A DNA stretch of 33,590 nt, taken from Deltaproteobacteria bacterium GWA2_38_16 (GTDB lineage Bacteria; Bdellovibrionota; JACOXK01; 2-02-FULL-40-11). Within the stretch, counting starts at the first letter, position 1. Every line of letters starts with the position of its first letter. Both the position numbers and the translations under genes were made by a program. Shown one piece after another: positions 17,496 through 26,159 of this stretch. The DNA is taken from positions 279,516-313,105 of the forward strand of contig MGPE01000006.1 of assembly GCA_001797335.1 (NCBI GenBank), in the 5' to 3' direction. Under the pieces are notes generated by a model. It had not been told where the DNA came from and ran no database searches. It saw nothing but the letters and a program-made list of their open reading frames with translations.

Positions 17496-18707
17496 ATGAA
17501 GAAAATATCTTTTGCCCATAAACAGAAGGTAGCTTTTGTCGCCAGTGGTGGAGCCATTAAAGCAGCTTGTTTTCATATTGGTGTTGGGCTCGCCTTGGAA
17601 AAAAAGGGGCTTCAGTTTGTGGGAGGCACTCTTAAACAAGCCAAAAAATCATCTGGAACTAATGGAAATGGTTCCAATGGTTCTAAAAAAATACCTATTC
17701 AAACGTATGTAGGTTCAAGTGCGGGATCTATTATAGCAAGTTTACTCGCCTCAGGGTTTTCGCTCACAGAAATCATTCAATCCTTTTTGGAACAAGAGGG
17801 AGCAAGAATTCCCAAAGTTGGTTATACGGATTTATTTCATTTATCGAGACCAAACATTCGAAAATACATTAAAGCTTTTTGGCCTAAAAAAATTGGTATT
17901 GGTAGTGGCGGGCTTGAAACCTTTGTTAAAAACCATCTTTCTTTTGGGGGCATTTTTACAACTGTAGGAATTGAAAAATATTTAAGGGAAAAAGCGCTCC
18001 CTACCAACAAATTTGAAGAGCTAACGGCAGATCTTTTTATTGTTGCTACCCAGCTCGATCACCCTAATAAATCTATTTTTTGCAAATTTAAAAATTTAAA
18101 ACCTAGGCCTGAACATCATGCTGTTTTTGATAACTCTGTCTCTATCTCTCATGCCTGTGCTGCCTCTACCTCTCTTCCTCCCATTTATCAGCCCTATCCC
18201 ATTGGTTCTGGAAAAGAGCTCACCTATTATTATGATGGAGAAATTAGAGAAACCCTCTCAACCCATGTGGCAAAAGATGTGGGATGTGATCTTGTGATTG
18301 CCTCCTATACCCATCAACCCTATCATTATCATCCAGAAATTGGATCTTTAGCCGATTATGGGATTGCCAATGTGATGATCCAAGCTATTTATCAAGTTAT
18401 TGAACAAAAAATTCACTCTTCTAGGCGATTATTTCAACATAAAAAAATGGTTTTGGATACGGTTAATCAATTCTTTAAAGATAATGACCTTCCTGATAAA
18501 AAACGAGCAGAACTCTGTGACATTTTAGAAGAAAAACTTAAATTTAATAAAAATGTGGATTACCTTTTTATTCATCCCCTTTCTCAAGATTATCAATTTT
18601 TCTTAAGTGATCATTTTAATTTATCCGAAAATTATATGATTAAAATTGTGAGAAGCGGATTTAAGGCTGCCATTCACCAACTTAAAAATTATGAGTTTCA
18701 ATCATGA
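17496..18707 (+). CDS. Patatin-like phospholipase
   Basis: Patatin-family acyl hydrolase of 403 residues that uses a Ser-Asp dyad to cleave lipid acyl esters. The glycine-rich oxyanion motif (SGGAIKAACFHIG, from residue 17), the nucleophile elbow GSSAG with Ser75, and the DGE motif with Asp247 (DGE instead of the commoner DGG/DGA) are all present. There is no signal peptide, so it is likely cytoplasmic or delivered by another route. Residues 51-65 are a Ser/Gly/Asn-rich low-complexity stretch (SSGTNGNGSNGSKK) between the oxyanion and nucleophile motifs, longer than expected in simple patatins. The stop overlaps the nadE start as ATGA, so the pair is one operon. Confidence 0.88.
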   Translation: MKKISFAHKQKVAFVASGGAIKAACFHIGVGLALEKKGLQFVGGTLKQAKKSSGTNGNGSNGSKKIPIQTYVGSSAGSIIASLLASGFSLTEIIQSFLEQEGARIPKVGYTDLFHLSRPNIRKYIKAFWPKKIGIGSGGLETFVKNHLSFGGIFTTVGIEKYLREKALPTNKFEELTADLFIVATQLDHPNKSIFCKFKNLKPRPEHHAVFDNSVSISHACAASTSLPPIYQPYPIGSGKELTYYYDGEIRETLSTHVAKDVGCDLVIASYTHQPYHYHPEIGSLADYGIANVMIQAIYQVIEQKIHSSRRLFQHKKMVLDTVNQFFKDNDLPDKKRAELCDILEEKLKFNKNVDYLFIHPLSQDYQFFLSDHFNLSENYMIKIVRSGFKAAIHQLKNYEFQS

Positions 18708-20356
18708 AAATTGCACTGGCACAAATTAATCCCACCATTGGGGCTTTTGAATATAACAGTCGAAAAATGTTGGATTTTATAAAAACGGCCAAAGCTAAAA
18801 AAGCAGAGCTTGTCATTTTCCCTGAACTTTCTTTAGTGGGCTATCCCCCTTTAGATCTTTTAGAAAAAGAGTCTTTTGTAAAAGACAATTTAAAATATTT
18901 AAAACAGTTTTCCTCTCACATTCAAGACATCGCTGTGATTTGTGGTTTTATCGATAAAAATGGAGGAAAAAGTGGAAAAGAATTTTTTAATAGCTTGGCT
19001 TTTATTTCGAACCGAAAAATAATTGCTAAACACCATAAAGTTCTTCTTCCCAGCTACGATGTTTTTGATGAAACAAGACATTTTGAACCGGGAGTAAAAC
19101 TACACTCTGCCTTATTTCATCAACACACTTTTGCTTTATCTATTTGTGAAGACATTTGGAATGATAAAGATTTTTGGAAACATCGCTTGTATCCTAAAGA
19201 CCCTGTGGCAGATTTTTTTCAGCGCAAAAAAGCTATTTTGATTAACATTTCTGCTTCTCCTTACTCCATCAATAAGCTTGGATTAAGGCGAAAAATGCTT
19301 TCTGCTATTTCCAAAAAATATAAAGTTCCTTCTTTCTATGTCAATCAAGTAGGCAGCAACGATGAGCTCATTTTTGATGGAGGAAGTTTCGCCTTGGATG
19401 AAAAAGGAAAACTTATCGCCCAATGTTCAGATTTTAAAGAAGATTTAGTTATGGTCGATTTAGAAGAAAAAACAGGAGAAAAACATGCCATTTCAACTTC
19501 TTCTTTAGAGGAAGTGTATAAAGCTCTTCTTTTAGGAATTCAAGATTATGTGCGAAAATGTGGATTTAAAAAAGTTCTCTTAGGCCTCAGTGGGGGGATT
19601 GATTCAGCATTAACTGCAGCCCTAGCCACGGATGCCTTAGGAAAAGAAAATGTAATTGGAATTCTTATGCCTTCCAAATATTCTTCTCAAGGAAGTATCG
19701 AGGATGCAAAAACACTCGCTAAAAATTTAGGAATTAAAACAGAGCTTATCCCCATTCATTCCCTTTTTGATTCTTATATTGAAAGTTTAACTCCTGTGTT
19801 TAAAAATGAAAATTCTCAACTCACACAAGAAAATTTGCAAGCCAGAATCCGAGGAAATTTACTGATGGCGCTTTCTAACCAATGGGGAGCACTTTTACTT
19901 ACAACTGGAAATAAATCTGAACTGGGAACTGGCTATTGCACTCTTTATGGAGATATGTCAGGGGGATTAGCCGTATTAGCCGATGTCCCAAAAACCTTAG
20001 TTTACGAACTTTCTCGATATATGAATCTTAAAACACCTGTTATTCCTGAAAACTCCATTACAAAACCTCCTTCTGCAGAATTAAGGCCTAACCAAACTGA
20101 CCAAGATACACTTCCTCCTTACGATCAATTAGACCAAATTTTAAAAGCCTATATTGAAAATCTTGAACCGATTGCTAAAATTGTTAAAAAAGGATTTTCC
20201 CAATCTCTAGTCAAAGACATTGTGAAACGCATTGATCGAAATGAATATAAGCGCCGCCAAGCCCCTCCTGCACTTCGTATTTCTTATAAAGCTTTTGGCA
20301 TTGGCCGCCGTCTTCCCATCGCCCAACAATACCAAGAATCTGAGGAGTATCAGTGA
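18704..20356 (+). CDS. nadE: Glutamine-dependent NAD+ synthetase
   Basis: Last step of NAD biosynthesis: amidation of deamido-NAD+ using glutamine. At 550 residues it has both domains. The N-terminal nitrilase-type amidase carries the Glu-Lys-Cys triad: Glu41 in FPELSLVGYPP, Lys112 in HHKVLLPSYDVF and Cys148 in LSICEDIW. The C-terminal synthetase domain has the P-loop LGLSGGIDSALTAALA (Ser296 onwards), TTGNKSELGTGYCTLYGDM and the terminal ITKPPSAELRPNQTDQD region. The start overlaps the patatin stop by four bases. Confidence 0.97.
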   Translation: MKIALAQINPTIGAFEYNSRKMLDFIKTAKAKKAELVIFPELSLVGYPPLDLLEKESFVKDNLKYLKQFSSHIQDIAVICGFIDKNGGKSGKEFFNSLAFISNRKIIAKHHKVLLPSYDVFDETRHFEPGVKLHSALFHQHTFALSICEDIWNDKDFWKHRLYPKDPVADFFQRKKAILINISASPYSINKLGLRRKMLSAISKKYKVPSFYVNQVGSNDELIFDGGSFALDEKGKLIAQCSDFKEDLVMVDLEEKTGEKHAISTSSLEEVYKALLLGIQDYVRKCGFKKVLLGLSGGIDSALTAALATDALGKENVIGILMPSKYSSQGSIEDAKTLAKNLGIKTELIPIHSLFDSYIESLTPVFKNENSQLTQENLQARIRGNLLMALSNQWGALLLTTGNKSELGTGYCTLYGDMSGGLAVLADVPKTLVYELSRYMNLKTPVIPENSITKPPSAELRPNQTDQDTLPPYDQLDQILKAYIENLEPIAKIVKKGFSQSLVKDIVKRIDRNEYKRRQAPPALRISYKAFGIGRRLPIAQQYQESEEYQ

Positions 20357-20390
20357 AACATTCTAAACAACTTTTTATTTTTGAGGATGC

Positions 20391-21359
20391 TCATTGATTT
20401 TTAAAATAAAATTTCTTAGACACTTTAGGGTATATTTCTCCCGAAACCTCAGCATAGGGGTAAATAAAATAGTTAAGGGGAGCAGCTTTTTGAGGAGGAT
20501 TGAGCACAATATCACGTCCTTGACTAAACTTAATTCTATTGCTGGGTAAAGTACCAAAATATTTTTCAATTTCACCCGTTTTTTTGGCTTCCGTAGCATC
20601 TACAGGAATCCAGCCTTTTTGGGCATCGTAAGCTATTGCCCAACAATGATAGCCTGGAATTTCTCCCTCTTTTTGATCTACTGGAATTGGAAATCCAATT
20701 TCAAAACGAGCTGGAATATTTTCACTTCGATTTAAGGCAATAAAAAGAGAATGAAAATCCGTGCAATTTCCTCTTTTCGTACTACAGGCCCAAACAGCAT
20801 CTCCATTGCCCCAGCCTGACCCACTTTTGTCATAGGTCATTGTCTTAACAATATAATCATAGAGAACTCTAATTTTTTGATACGTGGATGATGCCTTTTT
20901 TGTTTCTTCTTTTGCAATTATTTGAATCTCTGGAGAAATAGGCACTAATTGATCTGGTTTTTGGTATAAAGCAGGATTTAAAAATGAATTATTTTTCTTT
21001 TCTCCTTTATATGGAAAACGCTCAATTTCATATTCAAACTTTAAAGTGTGCGGTTCTTTTTTTGTTTTTCCCTCTATGTAAATCATCCGATTTCCATATT
21101 TATTTTCTTGGGTCAATTTCACAGGCCATAGAGAATGTGATTTAAAAGAAAGGACTTTTTGGCTTTGATCTTCCACTGGATAAGGTATCCACAAAGATAG
21201 TTTTTTATTCTCTTCCTGAGAGGGGGGAATTACCACTTCATAGGTAAATGAATACCTTCTGGACTCTTGAAATGGAATTTCCGAGGCATATAAAAATTGC
21301 CCAAAACACAAGAAAGTAAAAACTATAATGGCTCTATTTGATATCAACAATTTCCTCAT
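20391..21359 (-). CDS. Exported transglutaminase-like cysteine protease-fold protein
   Basis: 322 residues with an N-terminal signal sequence (IIVFTFLCFGQFLYA, cleavage near residue 26). The N-terminal half is a beta-rich domain (RYSFTYEVVIPPSQEENKK, LSLWIPYPVEDQSQK) of the kind that precedes transglutaminase-like cores. The core has the full Cys-His-Asp set: Cys199 in RGNCTDFHSLFIALNR, His238 in GYHCWAIAY and Asp254 in GWIPVDATEA. Bacterial members are periplasmic proteases or amide-bond enzymes; the substrate is unknown. It lies downstream of the HEAT-repeat protein with 111 bases between, and both are exported, so a shared process is possible but not shown. Confidence 0.87.
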   Translation of the reverse strand: MRKLLISNRAIIVFTFLCFGQFLYASEIPFQESRRYSFTYEVVIPPSQEENKKLSLWIPYPVEDQSQKVLSFKSHSLWPVKLTQENKYGNRMIYIEGKTKKEPHTLKFEYEIERFPYKGEKKNNSFLNPALYQKPDQLVPISPEIQIIAKEETKKASSTYQKIRVLYDYIVKTMTYDKSGSGWGNGDAVWACSTKRGNCTDFHSLFIALNRSENIPARFEIGFPIPVDQKEGEIPGYHCWAIAYDAQKGWIPVDATEAKKTGEIEKYFGTLPSNRIKFSQGRDIVLNPPQKAAPLNYFIYPYAEVSGEIYPKVSKKFYFKNQ

Positions 21360-21470
21360 CCAATGATAAGAACAATTTTTTTCACTTTTTTACTTTTCTA
21401 GAATTTTTGTCTTACGCTTATAAAACAACCTAAACCTTTATGAAAACGATTTCAAGAGTATACGGAATCT

Positions 21471-23123
21471 TTAGTGTTGGCCGAAGTCTTTTAAACCTTG
21501 ATTTATTTTTTCTTTATCTTTGCTATCAAAAAACGTGCTTTGTAATAACGACCGTAAGGTATCGCGTGCAGCCCAATAGACATTAATATCCGCATCCTTT
21601 AAAGCAGAAATTAAAGGATCAATCACCAGCGGGCTTTCCATACGACCCAAAGCTGAAACTGCAATATACCTTACATTTGGAAGTGAATTTTTAACAAAGG
21701 GAATAATAAGAGAAATAGCACTCGTTGCCTTAAGCGCTCCCAAGGCAGCTATTGCGGCATTTTTAACCCATATATTTTTATCTTCTTGAAGTGCTTTTTC
21801 TAAATAAGGAATGCTTAATGGATTTTGAATATTGGCTAAAGCTGAGCAAGCAGTACTTCTAATGACAGATTCTTCGTGTTTTAATGCCGCTAAATAAAAA
21901 TAAATATCTTGAGATGTATCTCTCTTCGCATATTCATCTTCAAAATATTTTTCTCTCTTAGAAAAAAGCTTTTCTAGAGAAAAAGGATCTATAAAGACCG
22001 TTATTTCAAGAAATGGATTATGAACAACCAGAGTTCCTTTTAAAAATAAAATTTGGAATGGGCTAAAATATTCTTTAATAGAAAGCTCTACCATAAATAT
22101 CTTTTTTAAAAGCTTTCCCGTTTTTACATCAAAAATAAAAAGGTAAAAATCATCTAGTTTATGTGTTCTTCTGCCTAATAAAAAAAGTTTATTTCCCAGT
22201 TTAAGAGGGTAAGCGGCCGTCAAAAATAACTCTGTTTGATAACAATGTTGTGCCTGCCCATTGTTCTGTACAGCACAAAATTGATCATCTTTATACTGAA
22301 GGTGAGATGAGGTTACCTCATTTAAAGGTTCCTCTTTTACTTTTTGATAACAATAAGAAAGTTTATCCCTAACACTTTTCAAGTCCCATCCTAAATCTTT
22401 CCAGATGTGTTCTTGAAACGAATTTACCAAAGAGGCTTGACCCAAATAAACTAACCCTTTTTCCCAAAATGGAATGGCCATTTCACATGACTGCTCAGTT
22501 AAAAAAAGAGCCTCTGCCACACCATTAAAATATTCTGCTAATTCATCTGGTGAACCAACGCGTTCAAAATATGAAGCTTCTTTAAGAGGAATAGAAAAAT
22601 GTGAAATAGTATTTCTCCACTCTTCTTCTTTATTTTTTAGGTGCTGTATTTCAAGAGAGGGATTATTTAAATTAGAAAAAGATTTATAAAATTCCTCTTT
22701 CCATCGTAATTTTAATTCTTCTAAAGCCTTATGTTCATCTTTCATCCAATAAGCAAAATCTTCTAACAAAAGATTTGTTTCCAAAAGGCGTTTAAAAAAT
22801 GCCGCTTTTAATGAATCCAGTTCAGGATGAGATAAAAGTTTTAATCGCTGTTCTTGAACCCATGCTTTTAAAGGAATATAAGCACCATTGATATAAAAAG
22901 ACTCATGAGATTTTTCCTCTTTTTCTAAATCAGACTCTTGAGGAAGTAAAAACCAGGCTTCTTTCCATAATTTTCGCTGAATTTTTTCTTCATAACGATT
23001 TCTAATTTTTTGAAGACCTATTGTTTCTTCACCTAACCATGGATAAGAAATATCAGCATACCCATAAGAACACCCTAACAAAAGGCCTATAATGATCGCT
23101 TTTATATTTAAAACAAATTTCAC
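21471..23123 (-). CDS. Exported HEAT-repeat protein
   Basis: About 550 residues. The GTG at 23123 was chosen because it gives an immediate export signal (VKFVLNIKAIIIGLLLGCSYGYA); an upstream ATG would add a 47-residue tail with no such feature. LLLGC could be a lipobox, or cleavage could follow GYA, so lipoprotein versus soluble periplasmic is open. Residues 20-270 are Trp- and Glu-rich and helical; 280-400 look like a beta-propeller-type segment (YQTELFLTAAYPLKLGNKL, FDVKTGKLLKKIF). The last 150 residues hold about four HEAT/PBS-lyase repeats (VIRSTACSALANIQNPLS; WVKNAAIAALGALKATS; NVRYIAVSALGRMESPLV; NVYWAARDTLRSLL). The role is unknown; HEAT arrays usually bind proteins. Confidence 0.7.
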   Translation of the reverse strand: MKFVLNIKAIIIGLLLGCSYGYADISYPWLGEETIGLQKIRNRYEEKIQRKLWKEAWFLLPQESDLEKEEKSHESFYINGAYIPLKAWVQEQRLKLLSHPELDSLKAAFFKRLLETNLLLEDFAYWMKDEHKALEELKLRWKEEFYKSFSNLNNPSLEIQHLKNKEEEWRNTISHFSIPLKEASYFERVGSPDELAEYFNGVAEALFLTEQSCEMAIPFWEKGLVYLGQASLVNSFQEHIWKDLGWDLKSVRDKLSYCYQKVKEEPLNEVTSSHLQYKDDQFCAVQNNGQAQHCYQTELFLTAAYPLKLGNKLFLLGRRTHKLDDFYLFIFDVKTGKLLKKIFMVELSIKEYFSPFQILFLKGTLVVHNPFLEITVFIDPFSLEKLFSKREKYFEDEYAKRDTSQDIYFYLAALKHEESVIRSTACSALANIQNPLSIPYLEKALQEDKNIWVKNAAIAALGALKATSAISLIIPFVKNSLPNVRYIAVSALGRMESPLVIDPLISALKDADINVYWAARDTLRSLLQSTFFDSKDKEKINQGLKDFGQH

Positions 23124-23248
23124 AGTGCACTCTCTTATACCTCCCTTTTGCCTAAAAATAAAGAGCCCCTCCTCACGATCTAGATCTGTCCATAATTTTG
23201 ACGTCAAAAGTACAGTCAGATGGTGTAAAAAAAATATACGATATGCTA

Positions 23249-23277
23249 TTGACATATTAGACATCTTCTATTATCAT
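23249..23277 (+). promoter_or_regulatory. Sigma-70 promoter of the sigma-54 activator gene
   Basis: TTGACA, 17-base spacer, TATCAT; +1 near 23284. The roughly 114-base leader ends in AAGGGGGAG just before the ATG at 23398. The long leader holds no structure I can name. Confidence 0.65.
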
Positions 23278-23397
23278 TAGTAATTAGTTAAGGGGAATCA
23301 ACGAGTTAGTAGCTTATGGTACGTCTAATTGATTTACAGGCTACGTACAGGAAAATGACAAAAAAATGAGTAAAGTTAATGAAGGGGGAGCGAATAC

Positions 23398-24957
23398 ATG
23401 TTTGATTGGGATGAGTTTGAGCACTTACACGTTATCCGAAAACTAAAAGAAATCCTAACCCAGTGGTGGAATGTAGAAATCTTCTTTGCCGATGACCGCG
23501 GTTTTTTAAGAGGTATTGAAAAAGGTCAGGAAAAAGCATTTAAAAATGCCGTATGTAATCTCGTTGTTAATTCAGAACGAGGATTTGATAGCCTTTCAGA
23601 ATTTTCTAAAAAGATAACTCAAAAAATCCGTCTTGTAAGCAGCGAATCCCTCACAGACCAGTGGGACATTGGTCTCACGGCAACGGCCTTCCCCATTTAT
23701 CTTTCAGATGAATTTATGGGAACCGTTCTTGCTGTAGGCTATTTTGAAGATTCTAATATAGAAACCCAACGAACAACTCTTAAAAAGAGTTTAAAAGAAA
23801 TGGGCTTAAGTGGGGAAGATACCGAAGAAGCCATTCAAAGTATTAAAAGTATAAAATCTCATGAAATAAGTTATTTTTCAGAATTGGTAAGCCTGGTCGC
23901 AGAAGAAATTGTCACTCTTCATTCTGAAATTTCTGTTCGGGAAGATCGTATTAGTGAACTCAATAAAGAGTTGGGTATCCGCTATAAATACGATGCCATG
24001 ATTGGAAAAAGTAAACCCATGCAAGAGCTCTATACTCTCTTAGATAAAATCAAAGAGTCCGAAAGTACCTGTCTTATTCAAGGGGAAAATGGTACTGGGA
24101 AAGAGTTGATCGCCAGAGCTATCCACTATAATAGCCGCCGAAAAGATAAAATTTTTGTTACTCAAAACTGCTCCGCTTTTAATGAAAATCTATTGGATTC
24201 AGAACTTTTTGGCCATGTTAAAGGTTCTTTTACGGGCGCCGTTCGAGATAAAAAAGGACTTTTCGAAGTGGCTGATAAAGGCACCTTTTTCCTAGATGAA
24301 ATTGGGGATATGTCTCAAGCCATGCAGGTTAAAGTGCTTCGAGTACTTCAAGAAGGGACATTCCTTCCTGTGGGAGCCGTAGAACCCAGGCATGTGGAAG
24401 TGCGTGTTTTAGCAGCCACCAACAGAGATTTAAAAGACATGGTAGAACGAGGAGAATTTAGAGAAGATCTATATTATAGAATTAACGTTATTAATATTCA
24501 TGTTCCTCCGTTAAGAGAACGCAAAGAAGATATTCCACTTCTCATTGATTTTTTCTTAGAAAAATCGTCCAAAGAACGCGCCACAAAGAAAAAAATAATT
24601 GCTAAACGTGCCATGGAAAAACTCTTAGACTTCAACTGGCCTGGTAATGTACGTGAACTTGAAAATGAAATGGAACGACTATCAGTCCTATCCGGCAGTG
24701 AACAAAAAATTACCGCCGATATGCTTTCTCCCAGAATTAAAACTTTTGGAGAAAAAGGGAAAATCCAAGGTGTTCGTGTTCAAGGAAAATTAAAAGATGC
24801 CCTTGAAGAACTAGAACGCGAAATGATTAAAGAGGGCTTAAGACGGGTTAGCTGGAATAAATCAAAACTAGCCAAAGAACTGGGTATTAGCCGAGCTGGC
24901 TTAATTATGAAAGTAGAAAAGTACGGCCTGGATAAACGCAAAATGCTTAAGAAGTAG
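23398..24957 (+). CDS. Sigma-54 enhancer-binding activator with an N-terminal PocR/GAF-like sensor
   Basis: Bacterial enhancer-binding protein of 519 residues that remodels sigma-54 RNA polymerase using ATP. Residues 1-155 are a sensor region resembling PocR/GAF-type ligand domains (DQWDIGLTATAFPIYLSDEF is the core). A coiled-coil linker (160-195) follows. The AAA+ domain (about 196-430) is intact: Walker A GENGTGKE (229-236), GSFTGA sigma-54 loop (276-281; Ser for Ala is a known variant), Walker B FFLDEIGD (297-304) and arginine-finger region REDLYYRI (355-362). A Fis-type helix-turn-helix closes it (WNKSKLAKELGISRAGLIM). There is no receiver domain, so activation is probably by a bound ligand. 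It is a candidate activator of the sigma-54-type promoters at 2781 and 25097. Confidence 0.93.
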   Translation: MFDWDEFEHLHVIRKLKEILTQWWNVEIFFADDRGFLRGIEKGQEKAFKNAVCNLVVNSERGFDSLSEFSKKITQKIRLVSSESLTDQWDIGLTATAFPIYLSDEFMGTVLAVGYFEDSNIETQRTTLKKSLKEMGLSGEDTEEAIQSIKSIKSHEISYFSELVSLVAEEIVTLHSEISVREDRISELNKELGIRYKYDAMIGKSKPMQELYTLLDKIKESESTCLIQGENGTGKELIARAIHYNSRRKDKIFVTQNCSAFNENLLDSELFGHVKGSFTGAVRDKKGLFEVADKGTFFLDEIGDMSQAMQVKVLRVLQEGTFLPVGAVEPRHVEVRVLAATNRDLKDMVERGEFREDLYYRINVINIHVPPLRERKEDIPLLIDFFLEKSSKERATKKKIIAKRAMEKLLDFNWPGNVRELENEMERLSVLSGSEQKITADMLSPRIKTFGEKGKIQGVRVQGKLKDALEELEREMIKEGLRRVSWNKSKLAKELGISRAGLIMKVEKYGLDKRKMLKK

Positions 24958-25012
24958 ACGTCGGCTAAATCGTTTACGTAAAATACACCTCATTCTTATT
25001 TTTGAATAAATA

Positions 25013-25028
25013 TTCTTAAATTTAAGAA
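25013..25028. promoter_or_regulatory. 16-bp perfect palindrome, candidate upstream activator site
   Basis: TTCTTAAATTTAAGAA is a perfect inverted repeat centred about 102 bases upstream of the start of transcription predicted from the sigma-54-type promoter at 25097-25112. That is the distance at which Fis-type enhancer-binding proteins usually bind. The AT-rich surroundings raise the chance of coincidence. Confidence 0.45.
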
Positions 25029-25096
25029 AATAAAATTAATAAGTAATTTTAATAGGTTACATATTATTTTTTGCTCTTTTTAATCCTTTCTTTTAT

Positions 25097-25112
25097 TGGC
25101 ATAGATATTGCT
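25097..25112 (+). promoter_or_regulatory. Candidate sigma-54 (-24/-12) promoter before the degenerate activator
   Basis: TGGCAT-AGATA-TTGCT matches TGGCAC-N5-TTGCW with only one change (C to T) in the two boxes; the GG and GC are in exact register. Transcription would start near 25123, just before the ATG at 25128, giving an almost leaderless message. It lies between an active sigma-54 activator and its degenerate paralogue. Confidence 0.6.
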
Positions 25113-25127
25113 AAAAACATCGACATT

Positions 25128-26159
25128 ATGGTGGGGGCAAGCGATCCAAAAATTCAAGGACTTTTAGAAGAAGTGTATCAAGATATATTCTCTTTAAATG
25201 AAGAGCTGGATATTTCAGAAAAGAAAATTGAAATCCTTAAAACCACCCTTCACCATAAAACTCAATTTGGTTTTATCTATAGTAAGAATATTAAAATGCA
25301 GCAGCTTTTTATCCTGGCTGAAAAATATAAAGATAGCTCTCTACCCATTTTGATTATAGGGGAAAAAGGATGCGCCAAAGAGGCTTTGGCCAGAGCCATT
25401 CATTTAAAATCCAACCGGCGAGGTCCTTTTTTAATTGATGATTCTACTCAAAAACTAGACAATTTACTTACTCATGAAGATTCCACCCTTTACTTTGCCG
25501 ATGTTTCTATTGTCACCCCAGAAAAACAAAAAAAGATCATGGAATGCCTTCACCTAGCTTCTGCTCAAAAAACAAGAATTATTGTCTCCACACAAAAAAG
25601 TGCCCAATTAGAACCTCATCTCTATCATCGTTTAAAACCGTTAACTTTAACCGTGGTTCCCTTAAGAGAGAGGAAAGAAGACATCTTACATCTGATTGAC
25701 ACCTTTATCCGAGAATTTACCAAAAATGAAAAAAATATTTCTCGTTTTTCATCCTCTGCTTTAAATAAATTGGTTGATTACCCTTGGCCAGGAAATGTCA
25801 GCGAACTAAAGCTGGAGATTAAAAGAATCCTCATCGATTTTCCGGATAGAAAAAACTATTCTTTAGAGTGTTTGCCTGAAAAAATTATTGGCTCTTCCTT
25901 AAAAGAACTTTTTTCCATTATTGAGGGAAATGAAAGTCTCCCAAAGGCCATGGAAACCTTGGAAAGAAAAATGGTTCTGGAATCTTTACTTAAACATCGG
26001 TGGAATAAATCAAAAGTTTCTCGAGAATTAGGAATTTCTAGGTCAGGGCTCATTCAAAAGGTGGAAAAGTACCATATTCGTCCACTTCACTTATCTAAAT
26101 TTTCACAGACAAAACGTCGAATGAGTGTTAAAAACTCTTCCTTCATGTCTATAAACTGA
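25128..26159 (+). CDS. Degenerate sigma-54 activator paralogue lacking GAFTGA, with intact Fis-type DNA-binding domain
   Basis: 343 residues, clearly related to the preceding activator. It keeps part of the linker (LLEEVYQDIFSLNEELDI), but the sensor is gone. Walker A is altered (GEKGCAKE, residues 78-85, for GENGTGKE). The segment that should hold GSFTGA is missing, making this part about 24 residues shorter. Walker B reads LYFADVSI, with the catalytic Glu replaced by Val. By contrast PLRERKEDI, YPWPGNVSELKLEI and the helix-turn-helix (RWNKSKVSRELGISRSGLIQKVEKY) are well kept. It should therefore bind DNA but not activate sigma-54 polymerase. The start is uncertain: the ATG lacks a ribosome site, TTG at 25071 and GTG at 25173 are alternatives. 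The C-terminal tail overlaps the convergent PilZ gene by 73 bases. Confidence 0.8.
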   Translation: MVGASDPKIQGLLEEVYQDIFSLNEELDISEKKIEILKTTLHHKTQFGFIYSKNIKMQQLFILAEKYKDSSLPILIIGEKGCAKEALARAIHLKSNRRGPFLIDDSTQKLDNLLTHEDSTLYFADVSIVTPEKQKKIMECLHLASAQKTRIIVSTQKSAQLEPHLYHRLKPLTLTVVPLRERKEDILHLIDTFIREFTKNEKNISRFSSSALNKLVDYPWPGNVSELKLEIKRILIDFPDRKNYSLECLPEKIIGSSLKELFSIIEGNESLPKAMETLERKMVLESLLKHRWNKSKVSRELGISRSGLIQKVEKYHIRPLHLSKFSQTKRRMSVKNSSFMSIN

